From Spiroplasma eriocheiris (GTDB lineage Bacteria > Bacillota_I > Bacilli_A > Mycoplasmatales > Mycoplasmataceae), in contig NZ_CP011856.1 of assembly GCF_001029265.1 (NCBI RefSeq), positions 434,001-498,000 on the forward strand: 64,000 nt of DNA. Reading direction: 5' to 3'. The translations under genes were made by a program, and so were the position numbers. Shown here piece by piece: positions 50,393 through 61,989 of the stretch (within the stretch, counting starts at the first letter, position 1; each line of letters begins with the position of its first letter). The notes under the pieces were generated by a model. That model was not told where the DNA came from and searched no databases. It worked only from the letters and a program-made list of their open reading frames with translations.

Positions 50393-50956
50393 TTACGCTT
50401 GACCTAATCCTTTTTCTTTTCAGATTTGCATTACTTTTTCTTTGCCTTCGGTTTCAAGGATTGTTTTATACTCTAAGTAACGATCTTGACACTCTTTAAT
50501 TTCTTTGAGTGCTTGTTCAACACCACTTCACCCATTAATGCGGACTTCTTTTTTTTGTAATGCTTTATATTGCAAGAAGAAGTTTTCAATTTCATCGCGC
50601 AAATGTTGGGGCACATCTGTTAATGTTTGGTAATGTTTAAAACGGGGATCACTATCCACAACCCCAAATATTTTGGTATCAATTTCGCCACTATCAATCA
50701 TGTTAATTGTTCCCAACACGCGGACATTAATTTGACACCCCGGAACTGTTGGATATGTAATTAATGAAATTACATCTAACGGATCACCATCTCAGTCTAA
50801 AGTATTTTCAATAAATCCATATTCACCGGGATAAAAATTAGCACCATATAATACTCGGTCTAAAATAATACGGCCCGTTTGACTATCATATTCATATTTA
50901 TTGCTTGAACCTTTTGGAATTTCCACAATTATTGGTAGCACATTATTTTTACTCAT
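50393..50956 (-). CDS. ppa: Inorganic pyrophosphatase (family I)
   Basis: A 187-residue enzyme hydrolysing pyrophosphate to pull biosynthetic reactions forward. The VEIPKGSSNKYEYD start, FYPGEYGFIENT, WDGDPLDV (metal Asp residues, about 67) and the Lys/Arg block near DSDPRFKH are typical. Two TGA Trp codons. GAAAGGAAAT precedes the start at 50956. Converges on the deoxynucleoside kinase gene, separated by a symmetric hairpin. Confidence 0.95.
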
Positions 50957-51034
50957 CTTAAAATTTCCTTTCTTTTTTATTTTCTTATATTAATATAACA
51001 TAGAAAATTATCAGTTGGATAATATTTTAGAAAT

Positions 51035-51937
51035 TTAACGACTAATAGGATTGTTTTTAATTTCATTCATTTCTATTTCTTCATATTTTATTTCGTCTTT
51101 AATTTCATTAAGTTTTTTAACATTTTCTTTTTTAGTTATCTTTAAATTTTCTTGTCTTGTTGTTAATGTAACCATTTCAATTTTTTGAGTTGCTTCCTTT
51201 TCTGCAGTTATTTTTAACATATTAGCAACTTTTATTTCATTGAGTTCTTCTAGTGTTTCTTCTCTTTTTTCTGGTCGTAATTGTTTATCTTTTTCTTTTT
51301 TATAAGCATAATCTTTATTTGATGGGGAACTAAGAAAATTTCAATTTGCAATTTCAATCCCTTTTTTTTGTTTGTTTGATAATATCATTTTTTGTATTTT
51401 TTTAGGGGCCATTTTTTCTCAAAGAAATTTTGATGATGCGGTAAATTGAATATTATTTGGATTAATTTTTAAACGATATTCTATTGTTTTCCTTTGGAAA
51501 CTAAGTGATTTTAAAGCTTTTTTTAAATCTCCTTCAAAAAGTTTTTTAAAATTAGCAATTTCTTGTTGTGATAGATGATCAATAATTTTTTGAAAAAGTA
51601 AGTTAATTTTATTTTTTTCGTGCTCAATTACTATGGTATTAGGTGATATTTCAGTAATTTTGCTTTGAAGTATTTCAATTTCCTTTTGAAACCAATACAG
51701 AGCGGCCATTTTTTCTTGTTTTTTTTGATTAGTTCCTGCTAATAAAGGATCATTAGCATTTTTTGTTAGTTGTTTTTGAAGAACATTAATTTCTGATAAA
51801 ATGCTCTTTAAAATGACATTTAAAAATTCTTGATGAGTGGCTTTTATTGTAGTATCTAATTCTTGATGATTTTTAACTTCTTTTGATGGGAACTTTATTA
51901 TAATATTTTGTAATTCTTGTAAGTTGTTGAATTGCAT
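51035..51937 (-). CDS. Coiled-coil protein of unknown function
   Basis: A 300-residue minus-strand protein read through one or more TGA Trp codons (51419). Nearly the whole chain is helical, Lys/Glu/Ile-rich, with coiled-coil stretches around 45-90, 105-160 and 220-290. No signal peptide or membrane segment. GAAAGGAATAG precedes the start at 51937. Likely a cytoplasmic structural or cytoskeleton-related protein; no family recognised. Confidence 0.7.
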
Positions 51938-52041
51938 TGGTCACTATTCCTTTCATGATTTGTAAAACTTTGGTTAATAACTATTCCATTTTCTTTTTAA
52001 TTAGATATAATTTTATTGATTAAAAAAGTGAGGAATTTAAG

Positions 52042-52767
52042 ATGAGAGGATTATTGAAAAATAGTTTTCGGTTAGAAACAAAACGAATCGCTGCAATGGC
52101 AATTATTGTTGCGTTATATGTGCTATTTTCTTGAATTAGTAAGGTTGCTAATTTAAGTATTTTTTCAGTGGCGCCTTTCTTAAAAATTGAATTTACTGAC
52201 TTCATTTGTTTATTAGCAGTCCGGATTATTGGAATTGTTTATAGTAGTTTATTAGTAATTAGTGTGAGCTGATTACGAATGGCCTATTTAGGCGATGGTC
52301 CAATTGATGTTTTTGCCTTAATGTTGGCCGATTTAATTTTTATTTGGATTTTCTTAGTTGGGGATTTTTATTTCCGCCAAATAATTAATAAATTTGTTAA
52401 GGGCAAAAACGAAAAAGGATATGACTATTTAATGACAAGTATTGCTATTATCTTTAGCATTATTTGTACAACATTCTTAATGACATTTTTTAACTGGTTA
52501 TTTATTTATGATATGTATGCAAAATTTATGAACTATCAACCAAGTGATATTGCTTGGTTTAAAAGTATTTTAGTATCAATTGTGATTCCGTTTAATTTAA
52601 TTAAGTTTTCAATTAATGGTGTTATTTTTATGGCAATTTATCGAGCAATTGTGTTAATTGAGCATCAATTTAAATTGAATTACCAATTAATTCCATCAAA
52701 ACCAAAAACTAGTGACAATTCAACCTTATATCTTGATTATGATCTTAGTGAAGAATTGTTCTTTTAA
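52042..52767 (+). CDS. ECF transporter S component-like membrane protein
   Basis: A 241-residue protein with about six membrane segments and TGA Trp codons. The start (FRLETKRIAAMAIIVALYVLFSWIS), then SVAPFLKIEFTDFICLLAVRIIGI, has the layout of ECF S-components, which bind a vitamin and pair with the EcfT/EcfA module. Which vitamin cannot be told. AGTGAGGAAT precedes ATG 52042. No ecfA or ecfT gene lies in the window, so the module would be elsewhere. Confidence 0.75.
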
Positions 52768-52794
52768 AAGTAGTTAATAATTAACTACTTTTTT
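52766..52794 (+). terminator. Terminator after the ECF S-component gene
   Basis: AAAAGTAGTTAA (52766-52777) pairs with TTAACTACTTTT (52781-52792); the stop codon TAA 52765-52767 lies at its base. Confidence 0.88.
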
Positions 52795-52795
52795 G

Positions 52796-53138
52796 ATTAA
52801 AAATAGTTTTTCAAATTGTTACGTTGCGATTTAAGGGATCTCTGTATTAAATTTAGCTATCAAGACTTAAATTTCCGTTAAAATAGTCAGTCAGAATTCT
52901 AGTTTCATATCCTAGTAGAACTAAATATCTCTGAAATAAAAAAATACCTAACAAAAAAAGATTTGTTAGGTATTATATATACTCAAATATTTAATTCTAA
53001 AAATATTATAACATATTTTTTTATTTAAAATGATTAGCAAAATTATTTTTTTATTTTCTTCCCACAAAATATCTACTTAAAATATCCTAATTTTCCTTGA
53101 AAAAATGAAAATAATTGTGATAATATAAATAAGGTTAT
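52796..53138. other. Intergenic region with an orphan hairpin
   Basis: No gene seen. A 13-bp perfect stem (52943-52955 with 52962-52974) has T-rich sequence on the minus side, as if ending a minus-strand transcript, yet no minus gene lies to its right. Short decayed frames (ending in stops) suggest a lost gene. The 3' part carries the tRNA promoter region. Confidence 0.45.
52943..52974 (-). terminator. Orphan terminator-like hairpin on the minus strand
   Basis: AATACCTAACAAA pairs with TTTGTTAGGTATT; on the minus strand it is followed by six or more T. Confidence 0.6.
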
Positions 53139-53215
53139 GCCCACGTAGCTCAGTAGGATAGAGCATGCGCCTTCTAAGCGTAGGGTCGTGAGTTCGAATC
53201 TCTCCGTGGGTGCCA
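53139..53215 (+). tRNA. tRNA-Arg(UCU)
   Basis: A complete cloverleaf: acceptor GCCCACG with CGTGGGT, D arm GCTC/GAGC, anticodon stem TGCGC/GCGTA around CTTCTAA (anticodon TCT), T arm with TTCGAAT, and an encoded CCA end. It reads AGA/AGG, the main Arg codons of this AT-rich genome. Confidence 0.97.
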
Positions 53216-53341
53216 TTTAAATTTAATTGAAAAAGCACAAATTAAATCCTATCCGCATTAGTCAAAAATTAATGTAAATAGGGTTTTTAATTTATTTTTT
53301 TAATTATATAATTTTAGTAGAAGTCCTAGGAGTTTAAGAAG

Positions 53342-54106
53342 ATGGAAAAATCAAATAATTATTATGATGAAATTTTAACTGAAATTGCTAATCTCTTAAA
53401 AGAAGGCAATTATGAAGCGGCTTATTGAAAAGCCCGCAATGAATTAGAAATGCCCTATATTCCCCAACAGGTAGAAACAAAATTAGTTGAATTTTTTAAA
53501 CAAGCAAATGCTGTTATGAATGAACAAACTAATCGGAAATTACCAGCAAATTTATCTTTAGCGGAGATTGAAAATATTTTATTAAATTCGTTGGATGAAG
53601 AAATTCATTTAGTTGCTTTTCATTATTTAAAAAACTATAATGTCCGCCAAATTCTCCCGACAATCAGGAAATATTTAATGAATAATCTCTATCACAATGC
53701 GTCAAAAATTCATTTATTATATGTTTTAAAAGAACAAAACATTGATGAAGATTTTCAAGTAACTAAAACAAATGGCACCTTCACGTTAAATCCCACAAAA
53801 ATTCAAGATTTTTATACGCACCACCAGGTTAAAAAAATTCAAAAATTATTAGACCAGCATGTTTATAATGATAATCCTAGTTTATTCAATGTTTGTTTAT
53901 ATATTTTACAAAATTATTATTATGCCCTATATCCATCTTTTATCGATAATAATGAAGTTGCTGATTTAACCTGTGCAATTATTTATAAAGGTCATTTGCT
54001 TCAATTTGATAATGTCCAAATTGAAACAATTGCTGAACAATTAAATTGCTCAGTGGCAATTGCTAATAAATATTTAGAATTATTTGAAATTGAACAAGTT
54101 CTGTAA
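53342..54106 (+). CDS. DUF3196 family protein
   Basis: A 254-residue soluble protein, one TGA Trp codon. The N-terminal part (YYDEILTEIANLLKEGNYEAAYWKARNELEMPYIP), which looks like a helical-repeat fold, and the C-terminal HTH-like stretch (AEQLNCSVAIANKYLELF) fit the DUF3196 family of mollicutes, whose role is not known. The start is ATG 53342. It lies between tRNA-Arg and tig. Confidence 0.7.
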
Positions 54107-54182
54107 AAAATAATAAATTTAGCGGATATAAATTATAGTTTTTGTTATAATGATAAATGTGTTAAAAAGGTAGGTATTAAAG

Positions 54183-55472
54183 ATGAAATTTAAAGCAGAA
54201 AAAAATTTAGATAAAGGAATTGGAAAATGAATTGTAACTGTTGATGGTAACGAATGAGCAGAAGTGGTTAAAAAAGCTGAGCAAAAAGCAACTAATGAGA
54301 TCGAAGTCCCTGGTTTTCGTAAGGGAAAAGTTCCCGCTGACTTGGTGAAAAAGCATTTAACCGAAACAAATATTTTAAATGCAGCCCACCGCTTAGTTAT
54401 TAATAAAGCTTATCAATTCGCCTTTGCGCAAAAGTCAGATGTGGAACCATTTAATTCGCCAACTCCTGCGGTTAAAAAATTAAGTAAAACAGAATATGTT
54501 TTAGAATTAGAATTTGATTTAAAACCAGAAATTAAAATTAATAAATATACTGGGTTTAATGATCTAAAAAAAGAAAAAGTAGTTGTTAAAAAAGAAGATG
54601 TTGATCGTAGCATTGACCAGTTACGTGACAAGTTTGCAATTTTTAAAGCCAAAACAACTCCAATTGCCAAGGGCGATACAGTTATCTTTGACTTTGAAGG
54701 AATTATGGATGGTAAACCTTTTAAAGGGGGAAAAGCTAGTGATTTTACATTAGAAATTGGTAGTGGTCAATTTATTCCTGGTTTTGAAGATGCTATGATT
54801 GGGTTAAAAACTGGTGATCACCATGATATAAATGTTACTTTCCCAGATGACTATCAAGTGGAAGAATTAAAAGGAAAACCAGCAGTTTTTAAACTAAATA
54901 TTAAAGAAGTTAAGGAAAAAGAACTACCCGAATTAAATGATGAACTAGCAAAGGATGTTAATTTAAAAGGAATTGATACTTTAGCGAAGTTAAAAGAACA
55001 TGTGGAAAATAATCTAAAAGAACAACTAATGAAACAAGAACAAGACCGTTTTATTGGGCTATTATTTAGAGAAATTGCGAAAGATTCAGCTTTATCAATC
55101 CCTGAATCAATTATTCGTAAGGAAGCTAACCAGTTAAAACATGAATTTGAACAAAAATTACAAGCTCAACAAATGGACATTAAAACTTACAAAAAAAGAA
55201 CAGGGTTAACAGAAGAAGACATCAATAATGAATTATTCAAGGATGCAAAAAACCGTTTAGAAAATGGTGTTATTGTTGATGCTGTTAAAGCAGAACAAAA
55301 ATTTGATGTTAGTGCCGATGACATTGATAAAGAATATGATAAATTAGGAAAACAATTTGGCATTGATGGGAAAACTTTAAAAGAGGCTAAATTAGTAACC
55401 GAAGACCAAATTAAAGACCAAGTAATTCATGATAAGGTTTTTGAATACTTATATAATAATAATGGTCAATAA
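54183..55472 (+). CDS. tig: Trigger factor (ribosome-bound chaperone, peptidyl-prolyl isomerase)
   Basis: A 429-residue chaperone. The ribosome-binding motif GFRKGKVP lies near residue 45; the FKBP-type domain spans about 150-240 (FDFEGIMDGKPFKGGKASDF and LEIGSGQFIPGFEDAMIG), followed by the long helical substrate-binding domain. Early TGA Trp codons require the start at 54183 rather than later. Followed by a CIRCE-like hairpin that may end its transcript. Confidence 0.96.
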
Positions 55473-55490
55473 GAGAAAACTTTTAAAATT

Positions 55491-55517
55491 TTAGCACTTA
55501 GGTATTGCAAGTGCTAA
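55491..55517 (+). promoter_or_regulatory. CIRCE-like HrcA operator upstream of lon
   Basis: TTAGCACTT-N9-AAGTGCTAA, the 9-9-9 architecture of CIRCE (TTAGCACTC-N9-GAGTGCTAA) with one change per arm, kept symmetric. It lies in the lon promoter, covering its -35 box. HrcA binding here would repress lon until heat shock. It also forms a hairpin followed by T, so it may also end the tig transcript. Confidence 0.85.
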
Positions 55518-55532
55518 TTTTTTTGTTATAAT
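55505..55532 (+). promoter_or_regulatory. Promoter of lon
   Basis: TTGCAA (55505-55510), 16-base spacer, TATAAT (55527-55532). The -35 box lies inside the CIRCE-like operator. Confidence 0.7.
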
Positions 55533-55627
55533 CTTTTTATAGTGGAAATGTATCTTAACTATTGACTTTTATTTTATGATAGTTAACATATATACAAGTA
55601 AAAAACATTTATAGGAGGTGTTTAAAA

Positions 55628-57967
55628 ATGGCAGAACCAATTAACCAATCAACAGAAACAACCCAATTAAAGAATGTTCCTGTGTTAGTTACTAGAGGTA
55701 GTTATATTTTTCCAGGTTTTGAACAAGTTTTAGAAGTGGGGAGAGATAAGTCAATTTTAGCGGTTAACACAGCGAATAAGGAATTCGATAACCATATTGT
55801 GTTAGTTAGTCAAAAAAAACCACTAGAAGATGACCCAAAATTATCAGGGATTTACCGGATTGGAGTCTTAGCAGAGTTAAAAATTCGGAAAGTGTGAGAA
55901 GATGGTAGTTTAACAGTTAACTTTAAAGCCGTTGATCGTGTTAAATTGTTAGATTTACGCGAAGGCGAATATTATACAGCTGATATTGATATTTTAAAAT
56001 CAGTAATTAAATCAGAAGATAAAATTGTTGAAAAAATTACAAGCAATATTAAACAATTAATGGAGTTGCAAGATATTTTACCTGAAGATTTATTAGAACA
56101 AATCGGTGATTCAGTTGATGGCAATGAAGTTGTTGATACCATTGCCCAATTCTTACCATTTATTCCAGTTGCTAAAAAACAAGATATTTTAGAAGAATTA
56201 GATGTTGAAAAAAGATTACAAATTATCTTTGACCATTTAGTTAATAAACAACAAGTTAGCGATATTGATAACAAAATTAGTAAAAAAATTAAAGAACGTG
56301 TTGATGAACAACAACGTGAATACTATTTACGTGAAAAATTAAAAGCAATTAAAGACGAATTAGGTGAATTCGATGATGCGGCAGACGAAATGAAAGTCTA
56401 CAAAGAACGACTAGAAAAAGAACCGTTCCCAAAAAACATCAAAGAACGCATTGAACAAGAAATTGCTCGTTATGAATCATTGCCACAAGCTTCAAGTGAA
56501 TCAAATATTATCCGCACTTACATTGACTGAATGATGCAAATTCCATGGTGAGAACGTACCGAAGAAAAAAATGACCTAAAATATGCTAAAGAAATGCTGG
56601 ATAAATATCACTTTGGATTAGATAAAGTTAAAGAACGGATTATTGAATATTTAGCTGTTAAAACAATGACTAACTCTCTAAAAGGTCAAATTATTTGTTT
56701 AGTTGGCCCTCCTGGTGTTGGAAAAACTAGTTTAGCGAAATCAATTGCGGAAGCAACCGGACGGAACTTTGTCAAAGTGGCCCTAGGTGGAGTTAAAGAT
56801 GAATCAGAAATTAGAGGTCACCGGAAAACATATATTGGGGCAATGCCTGGACGAATTATTCAATCAATGAAACGGGCAAAAACAATTAACCCCTTATTCT
56901 TATTAGATGAAATTGACAAAATGTCTTCAGACTACCGTGGTGATCCCGCTAGTGCAATGCTAGAGGTTCTTGACCCCGAACAAAATGCAACTTTCTCAGA
57001 CCATTATATTGAAGAAAACTATGATCTAGGAAATGTAATGTTTATTGCAACGGCCAACTATTATGATAATATTCCCGAAGCATTAATTGACCGGATGGAG
57101 ATTATTCAATTATCTTCATACACGGAATTAGAAAAATTCCATATTGCCAAAGATTATTTAGTACCAAAAGTATTAACTAATAATGGTTTAGCTGATGTGC
57201 AGTTAATTTTCGCAGATGATGCCATTAATGAAATTATTAAGCATTATACTAGAGAAGCGGGAGTTAGACAGTTAGAACGTGATTTAAACGCGGTTGCTCG
57301 TAAGTTTATTGTCAAATTCTTAAATAAAGAAATGACGAATTTAACAGTAACTCCGCAGGTGGTTAATGAATTATTAGGAAAACGTCGTTTTGAACATACA
57401 GAAGCAGAAAAAGAATCACAAATTGGAGTCGTAACTGGTTTAGCTTATACCCAATTTGGTGGGGACATCTTACCAATTGAAGTTAATACCTTTCCAGGAA
57501 AAGGAAACTTTGTGCTAACCGGAAAACTAGGAGATGTGATGAAAGAATCAGCTTCGATTGCCTTAGACTATGTTAAAGCAAATGCCGAAAAATATAGTAT
57601 TGATCCAAAATTCTTTGAAACTCATGATGTCCACATCCATGTGCCTGAAGGAGCAGTTCCCAAAGATGGTCCTTCCGCGGGAATTACTTTAACAACTGCA
57701 ATTATTAGTGCCTTAAGTAACCGCCCAGTTTCAAAAGACATTGGAATGACTGGAGAAATTACCTTACGTGGTCAAGTGTTACCAATTGGGGGATTACGCG
57801 AAAAATCAATTTCGGCCAAACGAAGTGGTTTAAAAACAATCTTAATTCCAAATAAAAACTTAAAAGACTTAGATGATATTCCAAAAGAAGTACAGGATAC
57901 TTTAAAAATTATTCCGGTTGCGACTTATGATGAAGTCTTTAAAAATGTCTTTGGAAAATTAGACTAA
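55628..57967 (+). CDS. lon: ATP-dependent Lon protease
   Basis: A 779-residue AAA+ protease. N-terminal substrate domain, Walker A GPPGVGKTS near 358, Walker B FLLDEIDKMSSD near 420, and the protease domain with catalytic Ser683 in PKDGPSAGIT and Lys in GGLREKSISAKRSG about 43 residues later. TGA Trp codons at 55895 and 56530 region. GGAGGTG precedes ATG 55628. The CIRCE-like operator indicates heat-shock control by HrcA; Lon removes misfolded proteins. Confidence 0.97.
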
Positions 57968-58036
57968 GTTCATAAAAGAACAAGAAATTGTTCTTTTTTA
58001 CTTTATCAATAAAAATGAAAAATTTTGGTAAACATC

Positions 58037-58064
58037 TTGATTTTTAGCGGAAAAGGACTAGAAT
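58037..58064 (+). promoter_or_regulatory. Promoter of grcA
   Basis: TTGATT (58037-58042), 16-base spacer, TAGAAT (58059-58064). Confidence 0.55.
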
Positions 58065-58093
58065 ATAAGTATAAGAGAAGGGAGATGAAGACG

Positions 58094-58336
58094 ATGGCAG
58101 CATCAGATTCACAAATCACAAATTTAGTTAATATGTTAGACGGATACATGGGAAAAGGAGGGCACCACTTAAACGTTAATGTTTTAGACCGTGCGGTTTT
58201 AAGAGATGCCCAAGCACATCCTGAATTATATCCACAGTTAACAATTCGTGTTTCAGGATACGCAGTTAACTTTGTAAAATTAACTAAAGAACAACAAGAA
58301 GATGTTATTTCAAGAACTTTCCACGAAGGAATGTAA
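58094..58336 (+). CDS. grcA: Stand-alone glycyl radical domain, GrcA-like (autonomous glycyl radical cofactor)
   Basis: An 80-residue protein made only of the C-terminal glycyl radical domain of pyruvate formate-lyase: [21 protein letters not shown], then [17 protein letters not shown] with the radical Gly at about residue 55, ending FHEGM. E. coli GrcA (YfiD) is about 127 residues and replaces the damaged PFL C terminus after oxidation; this one is shorter. AAGGGAG (58078-58084) favours ATG 58094 over an in-frame ATG at 58085. The PFL activase gene follows. A full PFL gene is not in the window. Confidence 0.9.
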   Translation: MAASDSQITNLVNMLDGYMGKGGHHLNVNVLDRAVLRDAQAHPELYPQLTIRVSGYAVNFVKLTKEQQEDVISRTFHEGM

Positions 58337-58360
58337 TAAAAATTAAGCTATTAATTAAAT

Positions 58361-58397
58361 AAAACAATCAACGTGAGGAGTTGATTGTTTTATTTTG
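58361..58397 (+). terminator. Terminator after grcA
   Basis: AAAACAATCAAC (58361-58372) pairs with GTTGATTGTTTT (58380-58391), then T-rich. Confidence 0.88.
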
Positions 58398-58464
58398 AAA
58401 GATTTAATCCTATTTTATTTTTTAATAAAAGGGATATAATGAAATTATGGAAAAGAGGGAGAGT

Positions 58465-59208
58465 ATGTCAAAGGTGACTGGTTATTATAGTAGTTTTGAA
58501 TCTTTTGGCGCGGTTGATGGACCAGGGTTGCGACTAGTTTATTTCTTACAAGGATGTCCGTTAAGATGTAAATATTGTCATAATCCAGAAACACAAGAGG
58601 TAAATAAGGAGAAACCAATTTCGGTTGAAGAAATTCTTGATCATTATGAACGGACAAAAGAATTTTATGTCCATGGTGGTTTAACAATGTCGGGGGGAGA
58701 ACCCTTGATGCAGTTAGACTTTATTATTGAATTATTTACCGCCGCCAAAGCACGTGGGATTCATACGGCCGTTGATACTTCAGTATGTACTTTTAGTACT
58801 AATGAAGTAATTTTAAATAAGTGAAAAGAGCTGGTTAAAGTGTGTGACCTATTTATTTGTGATATTAAAGAAATTGATAGTGTTCGGCACAAAGCATTAA
58901 CCAGATTAGGAAACGAAAATATTTTGCAAGGAATTAAGTGGTTAGATGACAATGGAGCAACGACTTGAATTCGCCATGTCTTAGTACCAGGTTATACTGA
59001 TACAAGAGAAAATTTATTAGGGATTGGTAATTTTATTAAGGATTTAAAACATATGGAAAAATTTGAAATCCTCCCATATCATAATATGATGATTCCCAAA
59101 TATAATAATTTAAATCGTAAGTTTGAGTTACCAGAAGTTGTCCCGCCCACTCGTGAGTATTGTCGTGAGTGTCTAAAGATTGTCCAAGAAGGAATGCATC
59201 GTAAATAA
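58465..59208 (+). CDS. pflA: Pyruvate formate-lyase activating enzyme
   Basis: A 247-residue radical SAM enzyme that installs the glycyl radical on PFL (and on GrcA). The iron-sulphur CxxxCxxC motif is in GCPLRCKYCHNP (about residue 33), with TMSGGEPLMQLDF near 73. TGA Trp codons at 58822 and 58965. The start 58465 follows AGAGGGAGAG; an upstream ATG at 58447 lies at the promoter. It works on the product of the gene just upstream, though a terminator lies between them, so it has its own promoter near 58430-58440. Confidence 0.95.
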
Positions 59209-59353
59209 AAAAATAGGTATTTTTATTTTAAAATGGTAATTATTTCCATTTAAAATTGTCAAAATTTACCAAAAAACTATATCAATGTTATAAATATTGT
59301 AGTATAACTATATTGATGGAGATATTTTTACAAATTAGGAGGAAAACCAAAAG

Positions 59354-61981
59354 ATGGAAAACAAAAAAATTGAAGCATTAATTACGAAAGTTAGTGCTGC
59401 CCAAAAACAATTTGCAACTTATAATCAAGAGCAAGTTGATAAAATTTTTCATGCTGCCGCAATTGCTGCTAATAAAGCTCGGATCGAATTAGCAATTGAT
59501 GCTGTTAATGAAACAAACATGGGTATTGTTGAAGACAAAATTATTAAAAACCATTATGCTGCTGAATATATTCATAATAAATACCGTGATATGAAAACAG
59601 TTGGCGTATACGAAGAAAATTTAGGGCTAGGATACCAACTAGTATATGAACCAGTAGGAGTTATTGCGGCTGTTATTCCAACCACAAATCCAACTGCCAC
59701 TGCAATTTTTAAAACATTAATTGCGTTAAAAACAAGAAACGGGATTATTATTTCTCCGCACCCAGGAGCAAAAAACTGTACCATTAAAGCTGCGAAAGTT
59801 GTCTTAGATGCGGCTGTTGCCGCTGGGGCACCCAAAGATATTATTGCATGGGTTGAAGATGCTCAAATTCAAGATACAACTGACTTAATGGGAGCGGCTG
59901 ATTTAATCTTAGCAACTGGGGGGCCAGGAATGGTTAAATCAGCTTATTCTTCAGGAAAACCAGCCTTAGGAGTCGGTGCTGGTAACTGTCCGGCAATTAT
60001 TACTGAATTAGCTGATTTAGATGTCGCAACTTCTTCAATTATGCAATCAAATACTTTTGATAACGGGGTTATTTGTGCGACTGAAAACTCAGTAATTGTG
60101 TTAGAAAAAGTGTATGACAAAGTTGTGAAGTTATTTGAGCAAAAAAATGGTTATGTAATGACAAAAAAAGAAGACTTGGATAAAGTTCGGAAAGCAATGT
60201 TTAAAGAAGGAAAATATGGAATTTTAAACCCTGCTTTAGTAGGGCAAACTCCTCAAACAATTGCGAAAATTACTGGGGTAACAATCCCAACCAATACAAG
60301 ATTAATTTTATGTCCTGCCGAAAAATCAAGTCATGATGAACCATTAGCCCATGAAAAATTATCAACATATGTTGGTTTATATAAAGCAAAAGATTTTAAC
60401 CATGCGTTAGCAATCGCCAAAGATTTATTAACAATGGGACCAGGGCATACTGCTAGTTTATGAACTGACGAAATTAAAGGTAAAGCTGAAATTAACTTAT
60501 GACGTGATTCTTTAAACGATGGAAGAATGGTTGTTAATATGCCATCGTCATTAGGAGCAGTTGGAGATATGTACAACTTCCAATTAGCGCCCTCATTTAC
60601 CTTAGGATGTGGAAGCTGAGGGGGAAACTCGACTTCAGTTAACATTGGTCCGCAACATTTATTAAATACTAAAACTGTCGCAGTAAGGAGAGAAAATATG
60701 CAATGAATGAGATTACCAGAACGCATTTATCATAAATTTGGTTGTTTACCATTTGCGTTACAAGATCTAAAAGAATGAAATTGTAAAAAAGCCTTTATTG
60801 TAACTGACCCAGTGATTAACGAATTATACGGTCAAAAAGTTACATCAGTGCTAGAACAATTAGGAATTAAATATGATGTGTTTGCCGATGTCGAACCAAA
60901 CCCAACTTTTGCCACAACTGAACGTGGAGTTAAATCAATGAAAAACTCTCGTCCCGATGTTGTAATTGCGATCGGAGGGGGAAGTGCGATGGACGCAGCC
61001 AAAATGATTTGGTTGTTAGAACAACATCCCGATGCTAAATTTGCGGACTTAGCAATGACCTTTAATGATATTCGCAAAAGAGTTGTTAAGTTCCCAACAA
61101 TGACAAACGGGGTTAAATTAGTATGTATTCCAACAACTTCGGGAACAGGTTCGGAAGTAACACCATTCTCAGTTATTACCGATGATAAAACACATATTAA
61201 ATATCCGTTAGCGGATTATGCGTTAACTCCGCACATGGCAATTGTTGATCCTGAGTTAACATTAACCGTTCCGAAAGGGGGAACTAATGCTCCGGCGTTA
61301 GATGCGATGACCCACTTGTTTGAAGCTTATGTTTCAGCTTTAGCAACGGATTATACTGATCCTTACTGTTTGCAAGGAATTAAAACAATTTTTACTTATT
61401 TACCAGATGCTTACCATAACGGAAGTAGTGCGGTCAAAGCCCGTAGTAAAATGGCTGATGCTGCAACTCAAGCTGGAATGGCCTTTGCCAATGCGTTCTT
61501 AGGATTAGTCCACTCAATGAGTCATAAAATTGGAGGAGAATTTGAAGTTATCCACGGGGCGGCAAACTCAATTTTATTACCATATGTAATTCGTTATAAC
61601 GCAGCAACTTTATTAGAAGGAGGAAAACAAACTTACTTCTCACAATATACTGTTGCGAATTCGCTAGAACGTTATGCCGAAATTGCTCGTTACTGTGGGG
61701 TTAAAGGAAGTAGTGATTCTGAATTAGTTGATAACTTAATTAGCAATGTTCAAAAATTATCAAAAGATGTTGAATTAGCTAGTTCATTTAAAGAATATTT
61801 TGAAAGATACCAATTAAATGTTAGTGAAAAAGACTTTTTAGCAGCCTTAGACAAAATGTCACAAGATGCTTTTGATGACCAATGTACGCCAGCTAACCCG
61901 CGAATTCCATTATTAACTGATATTAAACAAATCTACTTAGATGCCTACCATGGTAATCCTGTCCCATCATTAAAAAAATAG
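59354..61981 (+). CDS. adhE: Bifunctional acetaldehyde-CoA/alcohol dehydrogenase AdhE
   Basis: An 875-residue two-domain enzyme. The N-terminal aldehyde dehydrogenase half turns acetyl-CoA into acetaldehyde (catalytic Cys in NGVICATENS, about 248); the C-terminal iron-dependent alcohol dehydrogenase half makes ethanol (NAD site AIGGGSAMDAAKMI about 542; metal His in HSMSHKIGGEFEVIHG). TGA Trp codons at 60461 and several later. AGGAGG precedes ATG 59354. With PFL it re-oxidises two NADH per acetyl-CoA, so the fermentation here can end in ethanol. Confidence 0.96.
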
Positions 61982-61989
61982 GAGTTTTT

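Noticed and set aside
58025..58093. N-terminal extension of grcA to 58025 or 58085
   Set aside because: The promoter at 58037-58064 lies within it, and AAGGGAG is correctly spaced only for 58094.
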